A program made the position numbers and the translations under genes. Of a DNA stretch of 64,000 nt, positions 12,416 through 23,254 are shown piece by piece. The stretch comes from Mytilisepta virgata (lineage: Eukaryota; Mollusca; Bivalvia; Mytilida; Mytilidae). Every line of letters starts with the position of its first letter. Position 1 is the stretch's first letter. The DNA lies in NCBI GenBank assembly GCA_028015205.1, contig CM051521.1, positions 65,580,314 through 65,644,313 on the forward strand, in the 5' to 3' direction. The notes below the pieces were generated by a model, which saw only the letters and a program-made list of their open reading frames with translations, was not told the DNA's origin and searched no databases.

Positions 12416-12579
12416 TGTCATGTAGACAGTTTACGCGAAGTACGTTGCCACTATTTTGCACTTCTGTATTGTTAAGACGTCGCCACGTCCGTGACGTCGC
12501 CGTGGGCGGAAGTAGATTTAAAGTAAACTTAAACCATACTAGTTGTATTCATTTGGCCAGTTCCACATTTTCGCCGATA
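12416..12579 (+). repeat. 3' LTR of the BEL element
   Basis: It is 164 bp, with one difference from the 5' LTR, and is followed directly by the ACATT target duplication. The 20 bases ahead of it are pyrimidine-rich (CTTTTCCGGCCCCCAGTA), so no good polypurine tract is visible at the usual place. This may be another defect or a lineage feature. Confidence 0.95.
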
Positions 12580-12870
12580 ACATTGTAATTCCCGGGGTTT
12601 TCTCCGTACGCATGCCAAGTGCGTCCAATATGGCGACCTCAAGAAAAACAACGAAACCGGTGCCGAAAAATCGGCAAAAAACATGTATAACTGGGAGTTT
12701 TAACACTTGGGAAAGTTTGAAACATCGATAAAATATGTTAGGGTAGGTAATTAAAATGAATTGATTTTTAAAATAAGGCAAAATACAGTGTTTATGGGGT
12801 GGGACCCTCCAAGTAAACTCTAAAAATGTCGGGACCCCTAAAGTAAACTTAGGCCATTTTGATTAGGCCA

Positions 12871-13107
12871 AATAAAAAAAAATACATGTGTTTAGGGTAA
12901 CACACTGAAAAAAGTTAGGGTAGGTAGGGAAATTTTTTTTTTTACATTAATTTTTTTAGTTAGGTTGTATACTGGAGTCACCTTGACTTTAACAGTGCTT
13001 GTTGAAGAAAGGTTATAAAAAATTTAGGGTAGGCACTAAAAATTAGGTAGGGTCGGCACACAAATGGTCGGGTTACCCTAAACACAACTATATTTTTTTA
13101 GGCCTTA
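12871..13107. mobile_element. Small terminal-inverted-repeat element (MITE)
   Basis: The ends are inverted copies over about 32 bp: left GTGTTTAGGGTAAC at 12888-12901 with an outer AGGCC and A-rich stretch, right GTTACCCTAAACAC at 13072-13085 with an outer T-rich stretch and GGCCTTA. The inside is T-rich and repeats TTAGGGTAGG. No coding capacity. Confidence 0.75.
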
Positions 13108-13145
13108 TGAAAAGAATTATATACCGCTCGGACTCTTTTCATAAC
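13104..13145. repeat. Short inverted repeat
   Basis: TTATGAAAAGA and TCTTTTCATAA face each other across about 18 bp. It could form a small hairpin next to the MITE. Its role is unknown. Confidence 0.6.
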
Positions 13146-13234
13146 ATTGGTGGCAGCGGATTTACCTACGTTTGGGGATTTGCAGTATGAAATTACGGAA
13201 TGTGCAGTGTAATATTTTTTATTGTCGGAAAAGG

Positions 13235-13572
13235 CACAGGGGCCCGACTTCTGGATATTTATTTCTTTTTCATTTCATTTTTATTTGTCTTATTTCATAA
13301 GTACTTTTAATAAACATTTACTATAACAACTAATATTCTGCGTTTATTATTAATGTGCTTTACACTATCAACGGGTAATAATATATACTAAAAAATAGGA
13401 TTTTTTAGTATAAGGACGTTGATAGTGTATAGCACATAGATAATAAACCCCGGGTAATAAACGCAGAATATTCGTTGTTATAGTAAATGTTTATTAAAAG
13501 TACTTATGAAATAAGACAACAACAAAAAATAAAATGAAAAAGAAATAAATATCCAGAAGTCGGGCCCCTGTG
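13235..13572. mobile_element. Fully palindromic MITE, hAT-like, with 8-bp target duplication
   Basis: The 338-bp element folds back on itself almost completely: the left arm from CACAGGGGCCCGACTTCTGG is mirrored by CCAGAAGTCGGGCCCCTGTG on the right, with the centre near 13400. Flanks GGAAAAGG (13227-13234) and GGAAAAAG (13573-13580) match at 7 of 8 bases, fitting the 8-bp duplication and CAGGG-type ends of hAT elements. It has no transposase and would move only in trans. It lies 95 bp past the stop codon of receptor gene A on the transcribed strand, so it probably sits in the 3' UTR. Its TTTATT near 13488 gives an AATAAA in the gene's sense. Confidence 0.88.
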
Positions 13573-13666
13573 GGAAAAAGTGAGAACTTGGATTTCTGTG
13601 TCAATATTTTAACTGTATAAGTTACATTCTTTAAATGTGAGTCTTTAAGAAACAATATATGATTCT

Positions 13667-14784
13667 TTAATTTGGAATTTTTGGGAATGTGTGCGGGCTT
13701 ATTCCATCTATATAGTCTTCAAAAGTAACTATGTCAAGAATGTTATTACTTTCTTTCGTTCTGATTCCCGAAACTGTTATATTGATACCGTCTTGAACGG
13801 TATGGTCAATATGTAATTTATCCACTTCTGCTATGGCAAGTCGTTCTTGTTCATTAATGATTTTGCTTTCCTCTGGATAATTATTAGTATTTACTTTGAT
13901 GTAATTATTTGTAACCTTCCATGGCTCATCATCGTCAAAGGAATTTATTTGCTGGTGAGAATCGTTTGAATTTTCATTATTATTCTTTGTTGATTGGGGA
14001 TTTTCACTTAAAGTATTTCTAACTTGTTTCATTTCAGAAGAAACAACGCGATGGATCTGACGTAAATTTCTAGTAGCTCCTTGCAAGATTGGGGAGCAGT
14101 AGTTATGTTCAGGCTCCATTTCAGCTCTGTTTAGCGGAACATACGGATTAAGGTACTCATCATTATTGCTGTTGGAAGTAATCATAGTTTTATCGCTGTT
14201 CAGATTTGATGATTTGTTGGTAGGACAAGATTTTAATACAGCATTTTCAATGTTGGATTCAGATTTGTACTTTGTTTTTGTCCCAACTTCCAAGGTTGAT
14301 TCGTTTGTGAATTCCAGATAAATTCTGTCTGCTGAGGCGTATTTTCGTAACTTCTGGGTACTTAGTTGTAGACTACATTTATTTAAACGTTTAAGTTGTA
14401 CACTTACTGGATCTATATAACCGCCATTAATTTCATCAGATTTATTTTTTTCGATAGGTGGTAACGCACGCTGTGCATTTTTGTTTTGATTCATTACATC
14501 TGGCGGTTGTATTGATGACATCTGCAACATTTCCTTTTCGTTAATTGTTTCATAGACAGAATAAGGGTTCTCTGTTTCTTCAAACGAAGTGTCTTTTGTT
14601 TCAATAATTTGATCTTTTTTGTCACTGGGCTGATCCACATTGTCAGACCGTCCTACTTCTGGTTTAGTTGTTCCCTTCTTGCACTTTCGATTCAAATAAA
14701 AATTGCAACCGATTGATAAACACAGCACTAAAACCAGTCCCGCTGCCAGTAGACCGTAGTAAAATATTTCACGTGTGGATAAAC
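13667..14784 (-). CDS. Receptor gene A, last exon: transmembrane segment and cytoplasmic tail
   Basis: The exon opens at a good acceptor (minus-strand ...ACTTGCAG|GTTTATCC, boundary 14784, phase 1) and encodes about 372 residues to a TAA at 13667-13669. The hydrophobic stretch YYGLLAAGLVLVLCLSIGC, followed by basic NRKCKK, marks a single transmembrane helix with the tail inside the cell. The tail is acidic, Asn/Ser-rich and probably unstructured. Its tyrosine motifs, numbered from an ATG just upstream at 14806, include SVYETI (Tyr85, ITIM form), the doublet EYLNPYVPL (Tyr218/222), NNYIKV (Tyr302) and EDYIDGI (Tyr365). It is clearly paralogous to the exon at 51486-52363: the transmembrane segments align, and SxYExIxExEM and Y(L/M)xPYxxL are shared. 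Function is inferred as a type I signalling or adhesion receptor; I cannot name a family member. Confidence 0.85.
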
Positions 14785-17384
14785 CTGCAAGTATGAGGTT
14801 TAACATGGGTTAGTGATTTATAGAAAGATTTTGCCCCTTGAAAATTTAAAATACAATTAGCAATTTACACGAGACCTTGCTACAAATACACTTTCCGGAA
14901 TGAATCATAATCAGTATCATGAAATGTTTATATAATATATGATATTATTACATACTTATAGTAAATAAATTTTACAATTTAATAAAGCGATACGTAAAAT
15001 ACACATTTTCCGAAAATTGACTATATAAGAAGGCAGATATGAATTTATCATTAACTGCTCCCAGAGTCCGTAAATGCTCGGCAGTTTCCGGTAGTTCAAT
15101 TGGAATTACATAATTATAGGTCAAAAGGAAGGAATACATCCAGGGAACCAGTTTGTTTACTTGTGTACCCAAAGAAATGAATGATATGGAAATAAAAGTG
15201 GATGCCATGCTGCATGATGGGATAGAATTGAACTTGGCTTTATTTTCCGCAAGTAATATAAACATTGTAGTATTTAAAAAAAATAATAAAAAATGTGAGG
15301 TGATCAGTGTTAATTTTTGAGAATTTTTTGAAAAAGTTTGAAATTTTTGTCTTTTCTGCGGACAAAATATGCAAATTTTCTGGTTCCTGTACACTTTTGT
15401 AAACAGTTGAACAGAAAGGGGGTCACGAGTATGTTTGGCAGTTATTTTTATCTTTGTCACTGAATGTTCTCACACAGAAGACAGATTGCTACTTCAAGTT
15501 GCTATAAAAAAGGTGAAATTCTGAAAAATGTTACTATTGTCAGCTATGGCCAAAAAAAAATCTTTCCGTTTGACCAAAAAAGATCATTACATGTATATCA
15601 GCCCTCGGTCATATGTCAGCCCGAGAGCCGCCAGGCTGATAAAGCATTTGATATGAAAAACTCCCTGTAATAATTTTCATATATATTAATCTATAAAAGC
15701 GGCCAGAGAACTATTTTGACAGTCATTAAACAAATTAGTACCTAACTTGTTGATTAATTTCGTATTTTTAGTCTACCTTTGTTCATCCAGTGACAAAGGA
15801 TTTGGGGATGAAGTTGTGTAATCATAAACACTTTCAACCCCACCCCGTTGTATATGTTTCTGTGTCCACTCTGGACCCCGTATTTTCAGTGGTTGCTCAT
15901 TGTCTACTTTTTATATGTTTATTCTTTTGGGTACTGTGTTTATGTTAGTTTTGTGTTTTTCCCCATTAATTCCATTTCTACTACTGCTTTACTTGTTAAT
16001 TATCACACTACGACTCCTGGATGTAATCAGTATTTTACCCTGCTTGATCCTTTAGGACACCCGGACGGCATATACTTATATTTCTTTATACTACATGTAA
16101 ATATTATACATTTGAAATATGGTAGTTTTAGATTCTTTTTTTGGGGATATTTTATTTGCCCTGAAAGGGTTGTTGTTTGTTTTTATCTACAAGTGGTTGT
16201 TTAACCTACGATTCCGTGCAATCGATTGCTTGCCAACTCTATTTAATGATATGTTTATTTCAGAGGATGAAGTCACCTGTTTGAAATTCATGCACTTAAT
16301 TTGATTAAGACTAAGATCTACCTATTTGTACATCATTTTCTTCGTCATCTTTCAAAATGGAATGGCTGGTCAACGGATGTGTTTGGCCTTCTACAAATAA
16401 ATATCCTCTTATAACAGTTACCCCTTCTCAAAATGAATTCAATTGTACTTCTGACTAGAGGCCGAATTCAAATATTATTATTGTTACTTCCTCCGAAAGG
16501 AGAGAATGTAATAATTAACAATAAGAACATTTAAATAACGAATTTACATATATAATCACTTTGAATAAAATGTTGCATTTAGAAAGTGTTTCAGCTTCTC
16601 TATAGCTTCTCACTTTTTTCTTTGGCATTACTGGTGAGTTGTATTTCATCAAGGTGGGTCTTTCGAAAAATCTTCAATAGTGAATATGCACATCTCCATA
16701 ATGTGATAAGACCATGCTAGACCATACTAACTATTCAGTTCCACAGGTTATTTTTTATTTCGAATTTTGTGTCCAGGTAATTTTTTATATGGAGAATCAA
16801 ATAACTAAAAAAAATATGGGTTCACCGGACTTGTTTTGTCTCCATGGCAACTTTAATTCGTATGTTTTCTATGTATTGTTGATTTGTGGTACTTTGAAAT
16901 AAAATGTTTTCTTAAAACATCTGGGACACAGACACTTTATTTTTCAGTTTTGATCATGAAAAAAGTATTTTCCCTTCAAATCCTAAATTGAACTAAATTT
17001 GACTGTGGCGGTCATTATGGTTGGTCGTCCAGGTCGCACATCGGATTTTTGAAAGAGAATTTGTCCAGGTCATCTGAAAGGCGATAACCGAAGGACCATT
17101 GCTGCCAAGTTTTGTTCAAATTAAATTTTTCTATGATTTCAGGCAGTTTTTAAGTGTATTTCTCATAGGATTTATATATCTACTGTGGCATCAATCTTGG
17201 ATGGGATCCAGGTCATCAAATACAATTATGAAACAAACATAATGATTGAAAAAGGGTGACGTAAAAGATCATCATGGGTCATGGTTATTCTCTAGGTAAG
17301 ATAGTTTTCAGTTGAATAAAAGTTTAAAATTTTTTACTCTACTCAATCAAAAATGTTTGTGCTGTTCACCTGTAAGGAACAAAC
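14785..17384. other. Intron of gene A, no recognised gene
   Basis: The stretch is AT-rich. It includes a 162-codon minus-strand frame (14972-15460) and a hydrophobic 118-codon plus-strand frame (15848-16204) that I could not match to anything; both look like chance frames or old repeat sequence. From about 16980 to 17300 there is a worn copy of the GGTCATT/TGCCAAGTTTTGTTC repeat better seen at 19180-19600. Confidence 0.5.
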
Positions 17385-17560
17385 CAAAAAAAACGCAATC
17401 CATTAGACAAGACAAACCCGGGAAGACAAATGAACCACAAGCACAACAAATAAAACTAAAAAACGATGAACACGAACTCCTATAAAAACCAGGGGTAAAC
17501 TCGGGTGCTTAGGAAAGGTAGACAGCTCCTGCTCCGCATACGGCACCTGTCTTGAAGTTC
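17385..17560 (+). repeat. Dispersed repeat copy 1 (pair with 56185-56330)
   Basis: The phrases AGACAAACCCGGGAAGACAA, ACAAGCACAACAAATAAA and AACACGAACTCC also occur in the same order at 56185-56330. The copy here continues with GTAAACTCGGGTGCTTAGG and GACAGCTCCTGCTCCGCAT, a phrase I recognise as common in bivalve repeats. It is a dispersed non-coding repeat of unknown class. Confidence 0.7.
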
Positions 17561-17795
17561 ATCAAAGTCATTCCGGTGGTTTTTTGTATGTTTGTTTACT
17601 ATGTGTTTTATATTACATTTAAATATCTTGTATCAATATGTTTTACTTGAAATAATTTTAAGTAAAATATTTTGCAATATCAGTTTTCTTGTTTTTGTTA
17701 TATTATATGACAAAGAGCTATACCTTGACAATGTCCTGGCCTTACACAGGTATTTGATAGCTTGAAGAAGGAAGGCATAAAAACCATCTTCGATA

Positions 17796-19030
17796 TTAGA
17801 ACACTGAAACGGTCAACCAATTCGTGATGACGACTGTAAAATAGTCTATTTCAAGAAACAAATCCAAATATGAAGCGGACTTCGATGTATCTGTAGTATC
17901 CTTAATTTCAAGTTAACTGTGTTAGATAAGATGTAGAAATTCTTGGAATTTGTCGTTATTTAACGACAACAGGTAATTTGTATAACGAAAAGTGAAATTG
18001 ATGGATTGGGCGAGTTTCTTTTTGTTTTCACGTAGTAGCCCTTTAATGAAGTTCGCTTCATATAAGTACAGAAACAGATCGGTGAGGAGAGGAGCACAGT
18101 TGGTTCCCGTTGGAATGCCGATTGTTTGTTGAAAGATTCGACCGCCAAATTCAACAAATGTGTTGTCTATGACAAAATCTAACATGTTTGTAATTTCATC
18201 TTCAGAATTATTTTTGTCAGAATCAGAGTGGTTCTTCACGAAATAAGCCTTTTCTCCACCTGATACTAGAAATATATACCGCCGATTGCCATTATATTCT
18301 TGAGAAAACATTGATGAAGTAGTTGTTTCAATCCATATTTTAATTGAGAATGTGGTATGGTAGTGTAGAGTGTAGAGAAGTCGAATGTTTTTATGCTGTT
18401 GCATGTAGCCAAAGGTTTTGATTTTAGATATTTCAGTTAATGTTTTTAGTTTTTAAGAATCCACATCTGATTGTCGCCACTTGTGGAATATGATGTTTTC
18501 CAGTAATTCTAAAGGCCTTCTTTAATACATGTCAATATGAATGTTAAATTTTTTAAAGAGGTTTTGTAGAGCAAATAGCTTACCCAGCAATGTGCCTTTG
18601 TTTAAACGGATTCTTATGTAATTTAGGAATCCAATAAAGGGCAGGAAGGTCCATGTCTTCACCCTTTGTTGAAATGCCAAAGGAATGAAGCGCGGTTTTG
18701 TGGTTATCAAGGACTTCCTGTTTAATGAGTGTGGTCGATGTATAACTTCGGTTACCCGCAGTGTTATCTATTCCCAACTCGTTTCTAAGACACTCAAAAT
18801 AATAGTTCTTGCAGACAAAAACGATGTTGTTGGGGGCTTTGTCGGCTGGGACAATTACATATTTGTCATGGAGGCGAGTCAAGTTTTCAACAAATCTTAA
18901 GGTATTTAAAGATGGATGTAGCTTTAGTGCTCAGATCCTTGGAGGTTTTTAATTCGGACCTGTATCATTGATTTAATAGCCTTTATCCACTCTGAAAGTG
19001 TATCAGCAGGTTCCTGTTCATTTATAAGCT
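17796..19030 (-). pseudogene. Penelope-like reverse transcriptase relic 1
   Basis: Minus-strand fragments in family order: NEQEPADTL and SEWIKAIK (about 18960-19015), KYVIVPADKAPNNIVFVCK (about 18810-18865), DLPALYWIPKLHKNP (about 18608-18652), FGGRIFQQTIGIPTGTNCAP (about 18085-18145), then RYTNYLLSLNN and finally KDTTDTSKSASYLDLFLEID (about 17835-17895). The GIPxG phrase and overall order are those of Penelope-type or closely related RTs. The catalytic motif, normally YIDD-like, reads YTNY at about 17973-17984, so both aspartates are gone. Stops and frame changes separate the blocks. No GIY-YIG endonuclease is visible after it. It lies in an intron of gene A. Confidence 0.82.
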
Positions 19031-19179
19031 CTTTTTATACTTACCTGATATTGTTGTTGATATCCCTGAAGGTACCTTTGAAAATGTTGAATATCGATGT
19101 ATGTCTCCTATAGAATAAAAATTCAGTTATCAATTCATAATTAGAATAATTTGTCGTCAAAATAGACAATAAAAAATTA

Positions 19180-19610
19180 ACTAGAGGCTGCCAGTGTACT
19201 ATGTTCAACTATTTTCGGCTCTGGTGGCCATTCTGGGTGGTAGACGAGACCAACGGAAATATTTCTGAAAGAGAGCAATTGGCCAAGCGATTTCAGACAA
19301 GAAGATCTTTCAGTCAATTCCCCATAGGGTCCTATGTTAAACTATGTTCGGCTCTGGCGGCAATCTTTTTTGGTGGACTCGGTCATAGGGTAAATTTCTG
19401 AAAGAGGATCACGTAAGGACCATTACTGCCAAGTTTTGTTCCAATTGGCCAAGTGGTTTCACACAAGAAGATCTTTTAAGTAAATTTTCCGAAGGGTCCT
19501 ATGTTAAACTGTGTTCGGCTCTGGTGGCCATTTTGAATAACAGGTGGGGTCATCGGATACAATTCTGAAAGAGGACCACATAAGGACCGTTGCCATAGTT
19601 TTTTTTTATT
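19180..19610 (+). repeat. Tandem units of a dispersed mollusc repeat
   Basis: Units of about 130-167 bp repeat the phrase TATGTTAAACTATGTTCGGC with CTCTGGTGGCCATTCTG (19201, 19335, 19500) plus AATTGGCCAAGTGGTTTCA. The same family appears at 16980-17300 and 35590-36000. It is non-coding and of unknown class. Confidence 0.75.
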
Positions 19611-19959
19611 CTTCCACCTAATTTTGTCCGGACGAGTTCTCAGAGGTGGCTGGAACAATCTTTATGAAACTTCACAGTAAAGGATGATCACCAAGTCTAG
19701 TTGTGCATATATATAACATTAAAACATTTCAAAATGGCCGCCGTTGCTAACGGCGGCGGCGTTAACTAACTTCTTAAAAGCTTTATATTTTAGAAGGTGG
19801 AAGACCTGGATGCTTTATACTTTGTATATAGATGCCTTATGTTACGAAGTTTCCGTCTGTCATATGTACATTGTCCTTGACCTCATTTTCATGGTTCAAT
19901 GACTACTTGAAAAAAAAGTTAAGATTTTTTGTAATGTTAATTTCTCTCTTATTATGAGT

Positions 19960-20530
19960 AATAGGATAACTATATTTGGTATGTGCGTACCTTACAAGGT
20001 CCTCCTCCCCGTCAGACAGTTTTCAATTGACCTCGACCCAATTTCAAGGATCATTGAACAATGTTAAGTTTTGGTGGTCAAGTCCATATCTTAGATACTA
20101 TAAGCAATAGGTCTAGTATGTTTGGTGTATGGAAGGATTGTAAGGTGTACATGTCAGGTGTCATCTGACCTTGACCTCATTTTCATGGTTCAGTGGTTAT
20201 AGTTAAGTTTTTGTGTTTTGGCCTGTTTTTCGAATACTGTATGCAATAGGTCTACTATATTTGGTGTATGGAAGATTGTAAGGTGTACATGTCCAACTGG
20301 CAGGTGTCATCTGACCTTGACCTCATTTTCATAGTTTAGTGGTTAGTTAAGTTTTTGTGTTTTGGCCTGTTTTTCGAATACTATATGCAATAGGTCTACT
20401 ATATTTGGTGTATATAAGGATTGTAAGGTCTGCATGTCCAACTGACGTGTCATCTGACCTTGACCTCATTTTCATGGTTCAGTGGTTATAGCTAAGTTTT
20501 TGTGTTTTGCTCTGTTTTTCGAATACTGAT
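19960..20530 (+). repeat. Tandem repeat of about 140 bp, three to four copies
   Basis: The phrase TATTTGGTGTATGGAAG (or a near match) recurs at about 20118, 20258 and 20402. Each unit also carries CTGACCTTGACCTCATTTTC and TTTTTGTGTTTTGGCCTGT. The first unit (19960-20110) is the most diverged. No gene. Confidence 0.85.
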
Positions 20531-21785
20531 AACATTTACTTTCATTAGAAATACACGACAGGCGAGACATTTTTGTGTGTCCACTCTTGTAGTTTATTAT
20601 ATGTATTATTATTGTTGTCGTTATAAATTATCAACGGAATCATGTTAAATAAGCAAGAACAGGAAAAAACCAACAGCAAAATTCCGTAAAAACGGTCGTG
20701 TTTGTAAAAATTTTCAAATTAAAAATTCATTATCAGAAAATTAGTATATCTCGGTTTCCCATTTTGTCACTTCGTAAACAAATTAAACGGTTTCAATTGG
20801 TCATCTTCAATAATAAAGCATAAGATTTAATCGGTTAGACAATTTAATCAATGAATGGCGTTAGGGGCACATTTTGGTGATTAAAAGAAATATTTGACAC
20901 CAAACTTTAAAAATTCCTACCCATTTCAAAAAGTGACTTCGAGTAATACATTCGTATATCTTTCTACAAACGCTGCGATTAAAATTTTATATTCTACAAA
21001 AAGGGAAAATTATTTAGTATAGCTTTTTCCTGAACTTAGTACCCAAAATTCTAACTTTAACCTTAAAATGTTAACCTTAAAATTTATTGATATTCAAAGA
21101 CTTATATATCAATTTTGTATCAGATATTTGAATTACAAACATTTCTAAAAATAACTTTCACAAAAAGCATTTAAATCTACACGTAATACGTTGTATCTCA
21201 ACGTTTAAAACCAAAAGGTTTTGTTTGCCGTAATTTATTGTAATACACTATAATAATGAATCAATGGACATATTTTTGGTTAGCCAAAAGCTTACCCGTA
21301 ACAGTAGTGCAACTACTTAATTGACAAAAAAAATGAGTCTATCCGAAAGCTTTCAATGCTTTCATCATTTAGAAATGGTTACTCCATTGCCGACTAAATG
21401 TCAGCCTTTTTTAAAGCAGGACAGACCGGATTACATATAGAAATTGGTCGACTCTACACATAACCCTATAATTACATTACTTGTTTGTTTCATTGAAATC
21501 CGTACTTTTTATTGGAAGATACTAGTCACATGATTTCTAAAAGTCGAAATCTTCAGCACGTGCTCCCATGACAACGTTGACGATGCTGCGACGCAGTGGA
21601 GTAATGTTTGAACCAATAAGGTTTTTAAGTGTAAAATATAAAATGTACATTTTCTAATTATAAGAAATGAATGCATCATTTTAGAAGTTTTATAGTGTTG
21701 TAAAAGTCTTGACTGGGCGCACATTTTTTGTATGAAGCGCTTCCGCGTTTCATACGAAATGTTCTTCGTCAAGGCTTTTACACCC
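20531..21785. other. Intronic AT-rich sequence
   Basis: I see no gene. Short phrases such as ACCTTAAAATGTTAACCTTA suggest local duplication only. Confidence 0.45.
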
Positions 21786-22745
21786 CCATTAAACTACAAA
21801 AATGAAGCATTCAATTCTTGAATTACCTTTATATTTCAGTACATGTAATTATACCCCCCGGAAACAAAGTTTGGGGGGTATATAGGAATCACCTTGTCCG
21901 TCCGTCTGTCTGTCTGTCTGTCTGTCCGTCTGTCCATATATCTTGTAAGCGCAACTCCTCCTAGACCACTCAATGGATTTCAGCGAAACTTTACAGAAAG
22001 GAAGTACATCATCCAAAGATGTGCATGAAGAAAAATCTTTGCTTTCCGATATCACACAAGGGAGATAATTGGACTTCTATTTTTTTTGGCTTATACATTA
22101 TATATGAACCTCGTAAGCGCAACTCCTCCTAGACCGCTCTATTGATTTCAACGAAACTTTACAGAAAGGAAGTACATCGTCCAAAGATGTGCATGAAGAA
22201 AAATCTTTGCTTTCCGATATCAAACAAGGGAGATAATTGGACTTCTATTTTTTTGGCTTACACATTATATATGAACCTCGTAAGCGCAACTCCTCCTAGA
22301 CCGCTCAATGGATTTCAACGAAACTTTACAGAAAGGAAGTACATCGTCCAAAGATATGCATGAAGAAAAATCTTTGCTTTCCGATATCACACAAGGGAGA
22401 TAATTGGACTTCTATTTTTTTTGGCAAAGCGGGGGGTATCCTTTGTGAGCTTTGCTCACAGTACATCTGGTTTTTACTTGTTTTTGTTGCCCAACTAAAA
22501 AAACGTGATTAATATTTTATTATTTCCTTCTACAGATAATATTTCTGTGCCAGCAATACAAATCGTATTACGGAAATAATTGTAAAGTTAATTAAAATGC
22601 ACGATTTTTTTCATACTATTTTTAATTTTAAGCATGTACCGGAAAGCCGTTCCTTTTGTTTGATATTGGCGCTGGTTTTTATCAAATTTTCGAGGAATTA
22701 GTTACATCAGTGATTTATTTTTACTAATGAAAATGTCTTTTTTTT
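21786..22745 (+). repeat. Copy 1 of a segmental direct duplication
   Basis: The left flank (21786-21852, AAAATGAAGCATTCAATTC...TATATTTCAGTACATG) and the right flank (22470-22745, TTGCCCAACTAAAAAAACGT...GTACCGGAAAGCCGTTCC) both recur at 23255-23322 and 23575-23860. The interior here is the TACCCCCC tandem repeat; in copy 2 it is a different, shorter sequence. The flanks read as two versions of one repeat family with exchanged centres. Confidence 0.85.
21855..22445 (+). repeat. Inverted-end repeat with three 168-bp tandem units
   Basis: The element opens ACCCCCCGGAAACAAAGTTT and closes GCGGGGGGTAT near 22428-22440, giving short inverted ends. After a (GTCT)n microsatellite (21899-21935) come three units of 167-168 bp, each starting TAAGCGCAACTCCTCCTAGA (21946, 22113, 22281) and containing GAAACTTTACAGAAAGGAAG and TGCATGAAGAAAAATCTTTG. 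The units are very similar, so the expansion is recent. This layout is common in mollusc genomes. Confidence 0.9.
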
Positions 22746-23254
22746 CTTTTTTTGTACTCACTGAATGAAACATATCGAAAAAAAATCTTCAAATGCCCTT
22801 TTTCCTTTCAAAAAAGAATAAACAAAAGTCATGACAGTAACAAAAATAAATTTTAAAAACTTATATGATGCAGAAGATGTTAAAATTATCTTTGTGGTAT
22901 TCGTCTGTTATGCTGCATCATCACGAGTTTGTTCCGCCTTTGGGTTTCGATTTTACAGACTTTCACACTGCTTTGTCACTTCGGTTTTCTTTTGCCGATA
23001 TTTGAAATTAAAAGAGGGATACATGTATTTTTAATCAAACATGTAATTAAATAGTATAAAATGAACGTGTATTAGCATAACTTTATAAAATGGAAGTTTA
23101 ATGACTATATTTTACTTTCATCTAACATACATGTATTTTGTAATTTTTTATTCCTGAGAAAAACAGACAGATAATGAATTAAATTTAGTCTACCAAGATC
23201 ACTTTTCATTGTAACTCAATTATTAACAACTGAATTAAGTCACGAGGTAACACT

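Larger units (their letters stand above)
7501..12584 (+). mobile_element. BEL/Pao-type LTR retrotransposon, defective
   Basis: A 5-bp target duplication, ACATT at 7501-7505 and 12580-12584, encloses two 164-bp LTRs (7506-7669, 12416-12579). Five-bp duplications are typical of BEL/Pao. The interior runs in the family order: gag with a DUF1759-like region and three zinc knuckles, DUF1758-like aspartic protease, reverse transcriptase, RNase H remnant, zinc-binding domain, integrase core and DUF5641-like tail. Coding is broken by three in-frame stops (8109-8111, 8340-8342, 9923-9925), at least two frame changes near 9185-9240 and 9345-9364, and at least two internal deletions. The LTRs differ at one position only (A against C, 7524/12434), so the last insertion is recent although the coding region is dead. 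Confidence 0.95.
7005..12859. mobile_element. Older terminal-inverted-repeat element hosting the BEL insertion
   Basis: The left end reads TGGCCTTCATTTACTTTAGG (7005 onward) and the right end, near 12832-12858, is its inverse, GACCCCTAAAGTAAACTTAG followed by GCCA. The motif TTTACTTTAGGGG-TCCC also recurs in both orientations at 7015-7295 and at 12803-12822, so each end is built of several small inverted units. Non-LTR flanks remain on both sides of the BEL copy (7296-7500 and 12585-12800). I infer a DNA-type or foldback element later split by the retrotransposon. No transposase was recognised. Confidence 0.6.

Noticed and set aside
14972..15460. 162-codon minus-strand open frame
   Set aside because: The longest frame outside transposons and called exons, but AT-driven composition, no recognisable domain or splice context, and located inside an intron of gene A.
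15848..16204. Hydrophobic 118-codon plus-strand frame that could suggest a membrane protein
   Set aside because: Hydrophobicity follows from T-rich DNA; no start context or family resemblance.
21899..22445. CRISPR-like array because of regular 168-bp units
   Set aside because: Units are direct satellite-type repeats without spacer structure, in a eukaryotic intron.
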